Part shown: in pieces, positions 16,795 through 25,930 of the stretch
Layout: the number at the start of each line of letters is the position of its first letter
Numbering within the stretch: position 1 is the stretch's first letter
Origin: JBGVSA01 sp041807905
GTDB taxonomy: Bacteria > Pseudomonadota > Gammaproteobacteria > Burkholderiales > Rhodocyclaceae
Assembly (NCBI RefSeq): GCF_041807905.1
Contig: NZ_JBGVSA010000006.1
Span: 127,277-191,276 of the forward strand
Length of the DNA stretch: 64,000 nt
Direction: 5' to 3'
Notes under the pieces: generated by a model
The model's database searches: none
What the model was told of the DNA's origin: nothing
The model's input: only the letters and a program-made list of their open reading frames with translations
Program-made: the position numbers and the translations under genes

Positions 16795-19560
16795 ATGAAC
16801 TTCACCATCCTGAAAGAATTCTTCGCGGGGTTCCTTCGCACCCGCCACATCGCCCGGCACTTCCGCCGCCTGGCACTGCTGGACACCCTGGCACAGACCG
16901 GCGTCAGCCGGGAGGTGCCCGCTGCTTTGACCAAGACCTTGGTCGAAGCAGCCACCAGCGACACCGAAGCACTGCTCAAGCAGCTTGACAGCCACAGCGA
17001 CGGCCTGTCCGAAGCGCAAGCCGAGGCGATACGCGCCTGCGTCGGCCTCAATGAGGTTGAACACGAAAAGCCCCTGCCGTGGTGGATGCACTTGTGGCAC
17101 TGCTACCGCAACCCCTTCAACCTGCTGCTGACACTGCTAGCCGCCATCTCCTACCTCACCGAGGACATGAAGGCCGCACTGGTCATCGGCACGATGGTGG
17201 TGCTCTCCACCCTGCTGCGCTTCTGGCAGGAAGGCAAGTCCAACAAGGCCGCCGACGCGCTCAAGGCCATGGTCAGCAACACGGCCACCGTCATTCGCCG
17301 CGACGTGTCCGAGGATGCCGCCCCGGAAGCCGAGAATTTCTTTGGCGTGCATCTGCACGTCAAGGCGGCACGGCGTGTCGAACTGCCGATCAAGCTGCTG
17401 GTGCCGGGCGATTTGATCGTGCTGTCGGCGGGCGACATGATCCCGGCCGACTGCCGCGTGCTCGGCGCCAAGGACTTGTTCGTGGCGCAGGCCGCCATGA
17501 CCGGCGAGTCCATGCCGGTGGAGAAGTTCGCCACCCAGCGCGATGCCAAGGCGATCAACCCGATGGAACTGGACAACATCCTGTTCATGGGCACTAACGT
17601 GGTGTCGGGCTCTGCCACGGCCGTCGTGTTGGGCACTGGCAATGGCACCTACTTCGGCGCACTGGCCAGCCGCGTCACGGCTACCGACCGCGCTCCGACC
17701 TCGTTCCAGTCGGGCGTGAACAAGGTGAGCTGGCTGCTGATCCGCTTCATGTTCGTGATGTCGCCGCTGGTGCTCTTCATCAACGGCTTCACCAAGGGCG
17801 ACTGGATGGAGGCGTTGCTCTTCGCGCTGTCCATCGCCGTGGGCCTGACGCCCGAGATGCTGCCGATGATCGTGACCTCGACCTTGGCCAAGGGCGCGGT
17901 GTTCCTTTCGCGCAAGAAAGTAATTGTCAAGCGTCTGGACGCGATCCAGAACTTCGGCGCGATGGACGTGCTGTGCACTGACAAGACCGGCACGCTGACG
18001 CAAGACAAGATTTTCCTGGCACGGCACGTCGATGTCTGGGGTGAAGAATCCGACGATGTGCTGGAGATGGCCTACCTCAACAGCTACTACCAGACCGGCC
18101 TCAAGAACCTGCTGGACGTGGCCGTGCTGGAGCACGCCGAGGTGCACCGCGAGCTGGAGCCTGCGAAGAACTTTCGCAAGGTCGATGAAATCCCGTTCGA
18201 CTTCAACCGCCGCCGCATGTCGGTGGTGGTGGCCGAGCACGACGCGCACCACCTGCTCATCACCAAGGGCGCGGTGGAGGAAATCCTGGCCGTGTGCACG
18301 CAGGTGCGCCACGGCGAGGCGGTCGAGCCGTTGACACCCGAGCTGCTGGCGCGCATCCGCGTGGTGACGGCCGACCTCAACGAGGAGGGCCTGCGCGTGG
18401 TCGCTGTGGCCGCCAAGGAAGGGCTACCGACGCAGGACACTTACAGCCTCGCCGACGAACGCGAGCTGATCTTGGTCGGCTACGTCGCCTTCCTTGATCC
18501 GCCGAAGGACTCCACGGCCCCAGCGCTCAAGGCCTTGGCCGAGCATGGGGTCGCGGTCAAGGTACTGACCGGCGACAACGAGCTGGTGACGGCAAAAATT
18601 TGCCGTGAGGTGGGTTTGGAGCAGCAAGGCATCCTGCTGGGTAGCGACATTGAGCGCATGAGCGACAAGGTGCTCGCCGAGGCCGTGGAGAGCCACAACG
18701 TCTTTGCCAAGCTGACGCCCTCGCACAAGGAGCGGATCGTGCGCCTCTTGAAGGCCAACGGGCACGTGGTCGGGTTCATGGGCGACGGCATCAACGATGC
18801 CCCGGCGCTGCGCACGGCCGACATCGGCATCTCGGTCGATACGGCGGTGGACATTGCCAAGGAAGCGGCCGACATCATCCTGCTGGAAAAGAGCCTGATG
18901 GTCTTGGAGGAAGGCGTGCTGGAGGGCCGCCGCACCTTCGCCAACATGCTCAAGTACATCAAGATGACGGCCAGCTCTAACTTCGGCAACGTGTTCTCGG
19001 TGCTGGTGGCGTCGGCCTTCATCCCGTTCTTGCCGATGCTGCCGATGCACCTCCTGGTGCAGAACCTCTTGTACGACATCTCGCAGATCGCCATCCCGTT
19101 TGACAACGTGGACGAGGAGCTGCTGCGCGAGCCGCAGCGGTGGCAGCCGGGCGATCTCGGCCGCTTCATGGTGTTCTTCGGCCCGATCAGCTCGGTGTTC
19201 GACATCACGACCTTCGTCATGATGTGGTTCGTGTTCGGCGCGCAGACGCCCGAGCAGCAGACGCTGTTCCAGTCTGGCTGGTTCATCGTCGGCCTGCTGA
19301 CGCAGACCTTGGTGGTGCACATGATCCGCACGCCCAAGCTGCCATTCATCCAGAGCCGCGCTGCGATGCCCTTGATGGTGATGACCGCCATCATCATGGC
19401 AGTGGGCATCTTCCTGCCGATGGGGCCGCTGGCGCACTACTTCAAGCTGCAAGCCCTGCCGCCGCTGTACTTCGCGTTGCTGCCGCTGATCGTGCTGGCC
19501 TACATGGGGCTGACGCAGGCCATGAAAGGCATCTACCGCCGCCGTTGGGGCTGGCAATAA
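16795..19560 (+). CDS. mgtA: MgtA-type Mg2+-importing P-type ATPase
   Basis: A 921-residue P3B-type ATPase that imports Mg2+ across the inner membrane using ATP. It has the actuator motif MTGESMPVEK, the membrane motif GLTPEMLPMIVTSTLAKGA characteristic of MgtA/MgtB, the phosphorylation motif DKTGTLT with Asp396, VLTGDNELVT, and the hinge GDGINDAPAL, followed by the C-terminal membrane bundle. An AAGGAG ribosome site precedes ATG 16795. It is full length. It lies after the porin pseudogene and 9 bases before mgtC, probably one transcript. Confidence 0.95.
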   Translation: MNFTILKEFFAGFLRTRHIARHFRRLALLDTLAQTGVSREVPAALTKTLVEAATSDTEALLKQLDSHSDGLSEAQAEAIRACVGLNEVEHEKPLPWWMHLWHCYRNPFNLLLTLLAAISYLTEDMKAALVIGTMVVLSTLLRFWQEGKSNKAADALKAMVSNTATVIRRDVSEDAAPEAENFFGVHLHVKAARRVELPIKLLVPGDLIVLSAGDMIPADCRVLGAKDLFVAQAAMTGESMPVEKFATQRDAKAINPMELDNILFMGTNVVSGSATAVVLGTGNGTYFGALASRVTATDRAPTSFQSGVNKVSWLLIRFMFVMSPLVLFINGFTKGDWMEALLFALSIAVGLTPEMLPMIVTSTLAKGAVFLSRKKVIVKRLDAIQNFGAMDVLCTDKTGTLTQDKIFLARHVDVWGEESDDVLEMAYLNSYYQTGLKNLLDVAVLEHAEVHRELEPAKNFRKVDEIPFDFNRRRMSVVVAEHDAHHLLITKGAVEEILAVCTQVRHGEAVEPLTPELLARIRVVTADLNEEGLRVVAVAAKEGLPTQDTYSLADERELILVGYVAFLDPPKDSTAPALKALAEHGVAVKVLTGDNELVTAKICREVGLEQQGILLGSDIERMSDKVLAEAVESHNVFAKLTPSHKERIVRLLKANGHVVGFMGDGINDAPALRTADIGISVDTAVDIAKEAADIILLEKSLMVLEEGVLEGRRTFANMLKYIKMTASSNFGNVFSVLVASAFIPFLPMLPMHLLVQNLLYDISQIAIPFDNVDEELLREPQRWQPGDLGRFMVFFGPISSVFDITTFVMMWFVFGAQTPEQQTLFQSGWFIVGLLTQTLVVHMIRTPKLPFIQSRAAMPLMVMTAIIMAVGIFLPMGPLAHYFKLQALPPLYFALLPLIVLAYMGLTQAMKGIYRRRWGWQ

Positions 19561-19569
19561 GGAACGCAT

Positions 19570-20286
19570 ATGGTTGCACTGCAAAGCATCAATCTGGCGT
19601 CGCTGCTCGACACTCTGGTAAGCCTGACCACGGCCTTCGTGCTGGGCGGGCTGATCGGTCTGGAGCGGCAGTATCGGCAGCGCACGGCTGGGCTGCGTAC
19701 CAACGTACTCGTAGCTGTGGGTGCGGCCGTGTTCGTCGATATGGCGAACCGGCTGGGCGGGCATGAAGGGGCGGTGCATGTCGTCGCCTATGTGGTGTCC
19801 GGCATCGGCTTCTTGGGTGCCGGGGTCATCATGCGCGAGGAAGGCAATGTGCGTGGGCTCAACACCGCCGCGACGCTATGGGGTTCGGCCGCCGTGGGCG
19901 CGGCGGCCGGGGCCGACCTGATCCTCGAAGCGGTGCTGGCCACGCTCTTTGTGCTCGCCGCCAACACCCTGCTTCGGCCCATCGTCAACACGATCAATCG
20001 CAAGCCGCTGGACGTGGAGTCGGTCGAGGTGACGAACACGGTCTATGTGATTGCCGAACGCGCGCATCAGAAGATGGTCATGGCCCAGCTCGAAGAAGAG
20101 CTGGAGCGCGGCAACTATCCCACGCGTGACCTCGATCTCCATGCGTTCGGGCAGGAGGAGATCGAGATCGAGGCGACCTTGGCGGCCACCTCGGTCGATG
20201 GCGACGAACTGGATGCCTTGGTGCAGCGGCTCGCTGCTCTACCGGCCGTCCGGCAGGCGTTTTGGAGTCCGAGTACGACCGAGTGA
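19570..20286 (+). CDS. mgtC: MgtC/SapB-family membrane protein
   Basis: A 238-residue MgtC-family protein. The N-terminal four to five membrane segments contain the family motifs GGLIGLERQ and GIGFLGAGVIM with RGLNTAATLW. A cytoplasmic ACT-like C-terminal domain follows (about residues 150-238). MgtC proteins support growth in low Mg2+ and restrain F-type ATP synthase in several pathogens. The 9-base gap after mgtA argues for one operon, the classical mgtA/B-mgtC pairing, here on a transposon. Confidence 0.92.
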   Translation: MVALQSINLASLLDTLVSLTTAFVLGGLIGLERQYRQRTAGLRTNVLVAVGAAVFVDMANRLGGHEGAVHVVAYVVSGIGFLGAGVIMREEGNVRGLNTAATLWGSAAVGAAAGADLILEAVLATLFVLAANTLLRPIVNTINRKPLDVESVEVTNTVYVIAERAHQKMVMAQLEEELERGNYPTRDLDLHAFGQEEIEIEATLAATSVDGDELDALVQRLAALPAVRQAFWSPSTTE

Positions 20287-20342
20287 GCATCGGATGCCAA
20301 GACTCATGGATAAAAGGGCACGCGACGTGCCACATTTCGCGC

Positions 20343-21602
20343 TCATAGCAGGCGGAACAGTAGCGCAGCGATGAGGGTGGGCGGCAAAGCCGCCAGCAAC
20401 AGCCCCACTGGATGCACGGATTCCTCGTCGAAATGCCCGCGCAAGATCGCAATGCCCGCCGGGTTTGGCGCATTGGCGATGATGGTCAAGCCGCCGCCCG
20501 TGACTGCGCCTGCGACCAGCGCGTACTTGAAGCCATCGGAGAGTCCTTCGACCAGCGAGCCGAGATACGTCAGCGCTGCGTTGTCGGTGAAGGCCGTCAG
20601 GATTGCCGCGCCGAAGAACACCTGATCGCTGCTCATGCTCATCAGAACTGGTTGCAACCACCATTGCTGCTGTCCGCCTAAAACTACCAGTCCTGCCAGG
20701 AAGAACGCGACCAACAACCCTTCGCGCAGGATCAAGCGATCCTGATGACGCTGATAGGCATGCGCTACCCCGAGGAAGAACAGGAACAAGCCCAGGAACA
20801 TCGCCGGATGGTGTGCGAACACCACGATCCCGGCGAGAAAGGCCAAATGCACCAACACCAAGATCAGCGGCACGGGTTCGCTGGAGCCATGAGCGCCTGT
20901 CGCTGACAGTTGGCCCAACTCCTTGCGGAAAAGCAGCGTTGCACCCAAGGCGTTGATGACGACCGCAAGCGCGGCTTTCCAGCCGAAAGCCGCCATCATG
21001 AACGAGGTGTCCCACTGCCATTTGGCAGCGACCATCAACACGGGCGGCGCAGCAAACGGCGTCAAGGTGCCGCCGATGGAGATGTTGACAAACAGCACGC
21101 CGAGGGTGGCGTACTTCAAGCGCGACGAAATGCCGTTTGCAAAGATACGCTCGGAGAGAATCAGCGCGGCAAGCGTCATCGCTGCCGGTTCGGTGATGAA
21201 CGACCCAAGCAGCGGAGTCAACGCCAGAATGGTGAAGTAAAAGCCCATGCTGCCCGGCAAGGGAATGGCCCGCGCCAGCAGGCGTACTGCCGCCATCGCG
21301 GTTTGCAGGATTGGCCGGGTTCCAGCGACCACCATGATCGCAAAGACGAACATCGGTTCGGTGAAATTGCGGGAATCGACGTAGTGGGTCGCCGTCTTCG
21401 CGCCGTCCGTGACAAACATCGCCACGACCAGCACCAAAGCCCAAAAGCCGAACACCACCTCGACCTCGCCCAGCAAATGCCACACACCGGCATGGGCCGG
21501 ACGGGTATGCGCCAAGTGCTCGAAGAACTTGGTGGCGAAGGTATGCAGGATGGCAACCGCGAACAGGGCTGCGCCGATCAATTCGATGGTGGATGGATTC
21601 AT
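20343..21602 (-). CDS. Putative Na+/H+ antiporter (Na_H_antiport_3 type)
   Basis: A 419-residue polytopic protein with about 11 hydrophobic segments. It resembles the putative Na+/H+ antiporter family PF07399: FWALVLVVAMFVTDG, GSFITEPAAMTLAALIL, NISIGGTLTPFAAPPVLMVA, and near the end ILTAFTDNAALTYLGSL and GGGLTIIANAPNPAGIAIL. ATG 21600-21602 (MNPSTIEL) with GGGAG upstream is chosen over a start 10 codons earlier. It is convergent with mgtC and divergent from tnpR. The ion transported is inferred from the family only. Confidence 0.82.
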   Translation of the reverse strand: MNPSTIELIGAALFAVAILHTFATKFFEHLAHTRPAHAGVWHLLGEVEVVFGFWALVLVVAMFVTDGAKTATHYVDSRNFTEPMFVFAIMVVAGTRPILQTAMAAVRLLARAIPLPGSMGFYFTILALTPLLGSFITEPAAMTLAALILSERIFANGISSRLKYATLGVLFVNISIGGTLTPFAAPPVLMVAAKWQWDTSFMMAAFGWKAALAVVINALGATLLFRKELGQLSATGAHGSSEPVPLILVLVHLAFLAGIVVFAHHPAMFLGLFLFFLGVAHAYQRHQDRLILREGLLVAFFLAGLVVLGGQQQWWLQPVLMSMSSDQVFFGAAILTAFTDNAALTYLGSLVEGLSDGFKYALVAGAVTGGGLTIIANAPNPAGIAILRGHFDEESVHPVGLLLAALPPTLIAALLFRLL

Positions 21603-21632
21603 GCCTGCTCCCAGCGTGTCAGATTGAGGCAT

Positions 21633-21757
21633 ACCCTAACAGCACGTCAGGGCAATGCAGTTTAATGCGTCAGAATAGGGTTAAATTTTACATTGATTGA
21701 CACACGCCGCCAAGAGTAATAGATTTCATCCTGACACATCGCACTTTTGGAGGCGGC
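21633..21757. other. Probable res site of the transposon
   Basis: This AT-richer 125-base region directly before tnpR is where Tn21-branch elements carry the three-subsite res. It contains repeated TGACACA-like half-sites (GATTGACACACG near 21696 and CCTGACACATCGCAC near 21730) and GCGTCAGAATAGGG near 21667. Exact subsite borders cannot be set by eye. Confidence 0.6.
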
Positions 21758-22315
21758 TTGGCAGGTCAGCGCATTGGTTACGTTCGGGTCAGCAGTTTTG
21801 ACCAGAACCCGGAACGGCAATTGGAAGCCGTCCAGGTGGATCGTGTCTTTACCGATAAGGCGTCGGGTAAAGATACCCACCGACCGCAACTCGACACGCT
21901 GTTGGCTTTTGCGCGTGACGGGGACACGGTGGTGGTGCACAGCATGGATCGTCTGGCCCGCAACCTGGACGACTTGCGCCGCTTGGTGCAAAAGCTGACC
22001 AAGCGCGGCGTGCGCATCGAATTCGTCAAGGAAGGCTTGACCTTCACCGGCGAGGACTCGCCGATGGCGAACCTGATGCTGTCGGTGATGGGCGCTTTCG
22101 CGGAGTTCGAGCGGGCCCTGATCCGCGAGCGGCAGCGCGAAGGCATTGCCCTGGCTAAACAGCGTGGGGCCTATAGGGGTCGCAAGAAGTCGCTGAACAG
22201 TGAGCAGATTGCCGAACTGAAACGGCGGGTCGCGGCAGGCGAACAAAAAGCACTGGTCGCGCGCGACTTCGGCATCAGCCGTGAAACCTTGTACCAGTAC
22301 CTGAAAGAAGCCTGA
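21758..22315 (+). CDS. tnpR: TnpR serine resolvase
   Basis: A 185-residue small serine recombinase that resolves Tn3-family cointegrates at res. The catalytic serine is Ser12 in GYVRVSSFDQN, the active-site block VHSMDRLARNLDDLRRLV follows, and the C-terminus has an invertase-type helix-turn-helix (LVARDFGISRETLYQYL). The start is a TTG at 21758, supported by GGAGG six bases upstream; no ATG is suitably placed. It ends two bases before the tnpA ATG. Confidence 0.95.
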   Translation: MAGQRIGYVRVSSFDQNPERQLEAVQVDRVFTDKASGKDTHRPQLDTLLAFARDGDTVVVHSMDRLARNLDDLRRLVQKLTKRGVRIEFVKEGLTFTGEDSPMANLMLSVMGAFAEFERALIRERQREGIALAKQRGAYRGRKKSLNSEQIAELKRRVAAGEQKALVARDFGISRETLYQYLKEA

Positions 22316-22317
22316 CG

Positions 22318-25284
22318 ATGCCGCGCCGTTCGATCCTGTCCGCCGCCGAGCGGGAAAGCCTGCTCGCATTGCCGGACACCAAGGAAGATCTGATCCGGTA
22401 CTACACGTTCAGCGAAAGCGACCTGTCCATCATCCGGCAGCGGCGCGGCCCGGCCAACCGGCTGGGCTTCGCCGTGCAGCTCTGCTACCTGCGTTTTCCC
22501 GGCGTCATCCTTGGCGTCGATGAGCCGCTGTTTCCGCCCTTGTTGAAGCTGGTCGCCGACCAGCTCAAGGTCAGCGTCGAAAGCTGGGACGAGTACGGGC
22601 AGCGGGAGCAGACCCGGCGCGAGCACCTGGTCGAACTGCAAACGGTGTTCGGCTTCCAGCCGTTCACCATGAGCCACTACCGGCAGGCCGTCCACACGCT
22701 GACCGAGCTGGCCATGCAAACCGACAAAGGCATTGTGCTGGCCAGTGCCTTGATCGAGCATCTACGGCGGCAGTCGATCATTCTGCCTGCCATCAACGCC
22801 GTCGAGCGGGCGAGCGCCGAAGCGATCACCCGTGCCAACCGGCGCATCTACGATGCCCTTGCCGAACCGCTGTCGGACACGCATCGCCGTCGCCTCGACG
22901 ATCTGCTCAAGCGCCGCGACAACGGCAAGATGACCTGGCTGGCCTGGCTGCGCCAGTCACCTGTCAAGCCGAACTCGCGGCACATGCTCGAACACATCGA
23001 ACGCCTCAAGGCGTGGCAGGCACTCGACCTGCCTTCGGGCATCGAGCGGCTGGTTCACCAGAACCGGCTGCTCAAGATCGCCCGTGAGGGTGGCCAGATG
23101 ACGCCTGCCGACTTGGCCAAGTTCGAGCCGCAGCGGCGTTACGCGACCCTGGTCGCGCTCGCCATCGAGGGCATGGCCACCGTCACCGACGAAATCATCG
23201 ACTTGCACGACCGCATCCTGGGCAAGCTGTTCAATGACGCCAAGAAGAGGCATCAGCAGCAGTTCCAGGCGTCCGGCAAGGCGATCAACGCCAAGGTGCG
23301 GCTGTTCGGGCGCATCGGCCAGGCGTTGATCGAGGCCAAGCAGGCTGGCCGCGATCCATTCGCCGCCATCGAGGCCGTCATGTCCTGGGATGCCTTCGCC
23401 GAGAGCGTTACCGAGGCGCAGAAGCTCGCGCAACCCGAGGACTTCGATTTTCTGCACCGCATCGGAGAGAGCTACGCGACGCTGCGCCGATACGCGCCGG
23501 AATTCCTGGACGTACTCAAGCTGCGGGCCGCGCCTGCCGCCAAGGGCGTGCTCGACGCCATCGAGGTGCTGCGCGGCATGAACAGCGACAACGCCCGCAA
23601 GGTGCCAGCCGACGCACCGACCGAGTTCATCAAGCCGCGCTGGCAGAAGCTGGTCATGACCGACAGCGGCATCGACCGGCGTTACTACGAACTGTGCGCG
23701 CTGTCGGAGATGAAGAACGCGCTGCGCTCCGGCGACATCTGGGTGCAGGGCTCGCGCCAGTTCAAGGACTTCGAGGACTACCTGGTGCCGCCCGCGAAAT
23801 TCGCCAGCCTCAAGCAGGCCAGTGAATTGCCGCTGGCCGTGGCCACCGACTGCGACCAGTACCTGCACGAGCGACTGACGCTGCTGGAAACGCAGCTCGC
23901 CACCGTCAACCGCATGGCGCTGGCGAATGAGCTACCGGACGCCATCATCACCGAGTCGGGCCTGAGGATCACGCCGCTTGACGCGGCTGTGCCCGACACC
24001 GCGCAGGCCCTGATCGACCAGACGGCGATGATCCTGCCGCACGTCAAAATCACCGAACTATTGCTCGAAGTCGATGAGTGGACGGGCTTCACCCGACACT
24101 TTGCGCACCTGAAATCAGGCGACCCGGCCAAGGACAAGAACCTGCTGCTGACCACGATCCTGGCTGACGCAATCAACCTGGGCCTGACCAAGATGGCTGA
24201 ATCCTGCCCAGGAACGACCTACGCCAAGCTGGCCTGGCTGCAAGCCTGGCACATCCGCGACGAAACCTACGGGGCGGCGCTGGCCGAACTGGTCAACGCG
24301 CAATTCCGCCACCCCTTCGCTGGGCATTGGGGCGACGGCACCACATCATCGTCGGACGGCCAGAACTTCCGCACCGGCAGCAAAGCCGAGAGCACCGGCC
24401 ACATCAATCCGAAATACGGCAGCAGCCCAGGGCGGACGTTCTACACCCACATCTCCGACCAGTACGCGCCGTTCCACACCAAGGTCGTGAACGTTGGCGT
24501 GCGTGATTCGACCTACGTGCTTGACGGCCTGCTGTACCACGAATCCGACTTGCGCATCGAGGAGCACTACACCGACACGGCGGGCTTCACCGATCACGTC
24601 TTCGCACTGATGCACCTCCTGGGCTTCCGCTTCGCGCCGCGCATCCGCGACCTGGGCGACACCAAGCTCTACGTCCCGAAGGGCGATGCCGCCTATGACG
24701 CGTTGAAACCGATGATCGGCGGCACGCTCAACATCAAGCACGTCCGCGCCCATTGGGACGAAATCCTGCGGCTGGCCACCTCGATCAAGCAGGGCACAGT
24801 GACGGCCTCGCTGATGCTGCGAAAGCTCGGCAGCTATCCGCGTCAGAACGGCCTGGCCGTCGCCCTGCGCGAGTTGGGACGCATCGAGCGCACACTATTC
24901 ATTCTGGACTGGCTGCAAAGCGTCGAACTGCGCCGCCGCGTGCATGCCGGACTGAACAAGGGCGAAGCCCGCAACGCCTTGGCCCGCGCCGTGTTCTTCA
25001 ACCGCCTGGGCGAAATTCGCGACCGCAGTTTCGAGCAGCAGCGCTACCGTGCCAGCGGCCTCAACCTGGTGACGGCGGCCATCGTGTTGTGGAATACGGT
25101 CTACCTGGAACGGGCCGCGCACGCCTTGCGCGGCAACGGCCATGCCGTCGATGATGCGCTGTTGCAGTACCTGTCGCCGCTAGGCTGGGAGCACATCAAT
25201 CTGACCGGCGATTACCTCTGGCGCAGCAGCGCCAAGATCTGCGCGGGGAAGTTCAGGCCGTTACGACCGCTGCAATCAGCTTAA
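22318..25284 (+). CDS. tnpA: TnpA transposase, Tn3 family
   Basis: A 988-residue Tn3-family DDE transposase, the length usual for the Tn21 branch. The N-terminal DNA-binding part (MPRRSILSAAERESLLALP) recognises the 38-bp ends. The catalytic core shows DEWTGFTRHF (first Asp), the GHWGDGTTSSSDGQNF block (second Asp) and, near the end, IRDRSFEQQRYRASGLNLV (Glu). The stop codon lies inside the right terminal repeat, as is normal. It appears intact. Confidence 0.97.
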   Translation: MPRRSILSAAERESLLALPDTKEDLIRYYTFSESDLSIIRQRRGPANRLGFAVQLCYLRFPGVILGVDEPLFPPLLKLVADQLKVSVESWDEYGQREQTRREHLVELQTVFGFQPFTMSHYRQAVHTLTELAMQTDKGIVLASALIEHLRRQSIILPAINAVERASAEAITRANRRIYDALAEPLSDTHRRRLDDLLKRRDNGKMTWLAWLRQSPVKPNSRHMLEHIERLKAWQALDLPSGIERLVHQNRLLKIAREGGQMTPADLAKFEPQRRYATLVALAIEGMATVTDEIIDLHDRILGKLFNDAKKRHQQQFQASGKAINAKVRLFGRIGQALIEAKQAGRDPFAAIEAVMSWDAFAESVTEAQKLAQPEDFDFLHRIGESYATLRRYAPEFLDVLKLRAAPAAKGVLDAIEVLRGMNSDNARKVPADAPTEFIKPRWQKLVMTDSGIDRRYYELCALSEMKNALRSGDIWVQGSRQFKDFEDYLVPPAKFASLKQASELPLAVATDCDQYLHERLTLLETQLATVNRMALANELPDAIITESGLRITPLDAAVPDTAQALIDQTAMILPHVKITELLLEVDEWTGFTRHFAHLKSGDPAKDKNLLLTTILADAINLGLTKMAESCPGTTYAKLAWLQAWHIRDETYGAALAELVNAQFRHPFAGHWGDGTTSSSDGQNFRTGSKAESTGHINPKYGSSPGRTFYTHISDQYAPFHTKVVNVGVRDSTYVLDGLLYHESDLRIEEHYTDTAGFTDHVFALMHLLGFRFAPRIRDLGDTKLYVPKGDAAYDALKPMIGGTLNIKHVRAHWDEILRLATSIKQGTVTASLMLRKLGSYPRQNGLAVALRELGRIERTLFILDWLQSVELRRRVHAGLNKGEARNALARAVFFNRLGEIRDRSFEQQRYRASGLNLVTAAIVLWNTVYLERAAHALRGNGHAVDDALLQYLSPLGWEHINLTGDYLWRSSAKICAGKFRPLRPLQSA

Positions 25285-25317
25285 CGTGCTTTGTTTTCCG
25301 TTTTCTGAGACGACCCC
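25280..25317 (-). repeat. Right 38-bp terminal inverted repeat of transposon
   Basis: It reads CTTAACGTGCTTTG at 25280 and ends GACCCC at 25317. It is the inverse of 14987-15024 with one mismatch. The flank AACTT does not repeat the left flank CTGAC. Confidence 0.95.
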
Positions 25318-25349
25318 AACTTCAAAAGCGTTGCGAGGCTGAAGCGCAA

Positions 25350-25787
25350 TCACGCAACACTTCCAGAACTGCCCGCCATGCGCATAATGTTTATTTCATG
25401 GGACGGCGCGTCGTAACCCATTGATTTGGCATGCGCGTCCTGAGCGGGTGTCAAAAACAAAATGACAGCCGCAAGCGCGCTTAATCCCATTGTCATCAGC
25501 AGGCTGGCGGCCTTTGCCATGCCATGAGCATGCTTAACAAAAGGGAGCCATAGCTGTCGCTCCTCTTCCGTCTCGGCTCTGGCGGCTTGCTGAGCTTCCC
25601 AAATTTGCCCGGGTGTTACCCCTTCGCCAATAAGCATTGCAAGGCGGGCAAGCGCTTCTGCAGGAATCGGACGCAGGGCCTTCGCCATCTGAGACATGTG
25701 CGATTCGCGCACGCCAATAAGCGTCGCTAGGCGCTTTTGCGACCCTGCCTTTTCGACACCTTTTTCGATGTAGTCGGAAAACTCCAT
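25350..25787 (-). CDS. Inovirus HTH regulator with C-terminal membrane segment
   Basis: A 145-residue protein. Residues about 14-52 form a Cro/CI-type helix-turn-helix (QKRLATLIGVRESHMSQMAK). A hydrophobic segment near residues 98-122 (LLMTMGLSALAAVILFL) would tether it to the membrane. ATG 25787 with AAGAGGGG upstream is chosen. It is divergent from rep with two or three operator-like palindromes between, so it probably acts as the phage repressor or copy-control factor. The gene runs through the left att core: the last nine codons (25350-25376) come from the other side of the recombination point, so the C-terminus differs from that in the circular phage form. Confidence 0.8.
   Translation of the reverse strand: MEFSDYIEKGVEKAGSQKRLATLIGVRESHMSQMAKALRPIPAEALARLAMLIGEGVTPGQIWEAQQAARAETEEERQLWLPFVKHAHGMAKAASLLMTMGLSALAAVILFLTPAQDAHAKSMGYDAPSHEINIMRMAGSSGSVA
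25379..25395 (+). repeat. Left att core (dif-like)
   Basis: TGCGCATAATGTTTATT, identical to 32290-32306. To its right the sequence becomes TCATGGG rather than a XerD arm. To its left are 61 bases of unassigned DNA and then the transposon end. Confidence 0.85.
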
Positions 25788-25803
25788 GTCATACCCCTCT
25801 TGA

Positions 25804-25873
25804 CTTTCCAATATTGGAAAGATTAGGCTGCGCCCCATTACGACTTTCCATTTTTGGAGTACCCCAAATTTGG
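25804..25873. promoter_or_regulatory. Operator cluster between regulator and rep
   Basis: A perfect 18-bp palindrome CTTTCCAATATTGGAAAG (25804-25821), a second copy with changes CTTTCCATTTTTGGAGTA (25844-25861) exactly 40 bp further on, and a smaller palindrome CCAAATTTGG (25864-25873). The arrangement, one strong and two weaker sites between divergent genes, is typical of a phage repressor switch. TTGACT at 25799-25804 runs into the first palindrome and may be a -35 box. Confidence 0.7.
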
Positions 25874-25930
25874 CAAGTGCACGCACCTTACAGCCGCACG
25901 GCGGCGATGTAAACGATTCGGGGTCAGGGG

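Larger units (their letters stand above)
14987..25317. mobile_element. Tn3-family (Tn21 branch) transposon carrying mgtA/mgtC
   Basis: The element is 10,331 bp, bounded by 38-bp inverted repeats that begin GGGGTCGTCTCAGAAAACGG and differ at one position. The internal CTCAGAAAACGGAAAA core is that of the Tn21 branch. Its right end holds the transposition module (res, tnpR, tnpA, with tnpA ending inside the repeat). Cargo is a CsoR-type regulator, a porin pseudogene, an MgtA P-type ATPase, an MgtC protein and a Na+/H+ antiporter. The 5 bp outside left (CTGAC, 14982-14986) and right (AACTT, 25318-25322) do not match, so there is no target duplication. Transposase and resolvase appear intact. Confidence 0.95.

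Noticed and set aside
14982..25322. 5-bp target site duplication of the transposon
   Set aside because: Left CTGAC and right AACTT do not match in either orientation.
25318..25378. Remaining 3' part of the methyltransferase between transposon and prophage
   Set aside because: None of the three plus-strand frames of these 61 bases continues the methyltransferase, and the stretch is too short for the missing 100 or so codons.
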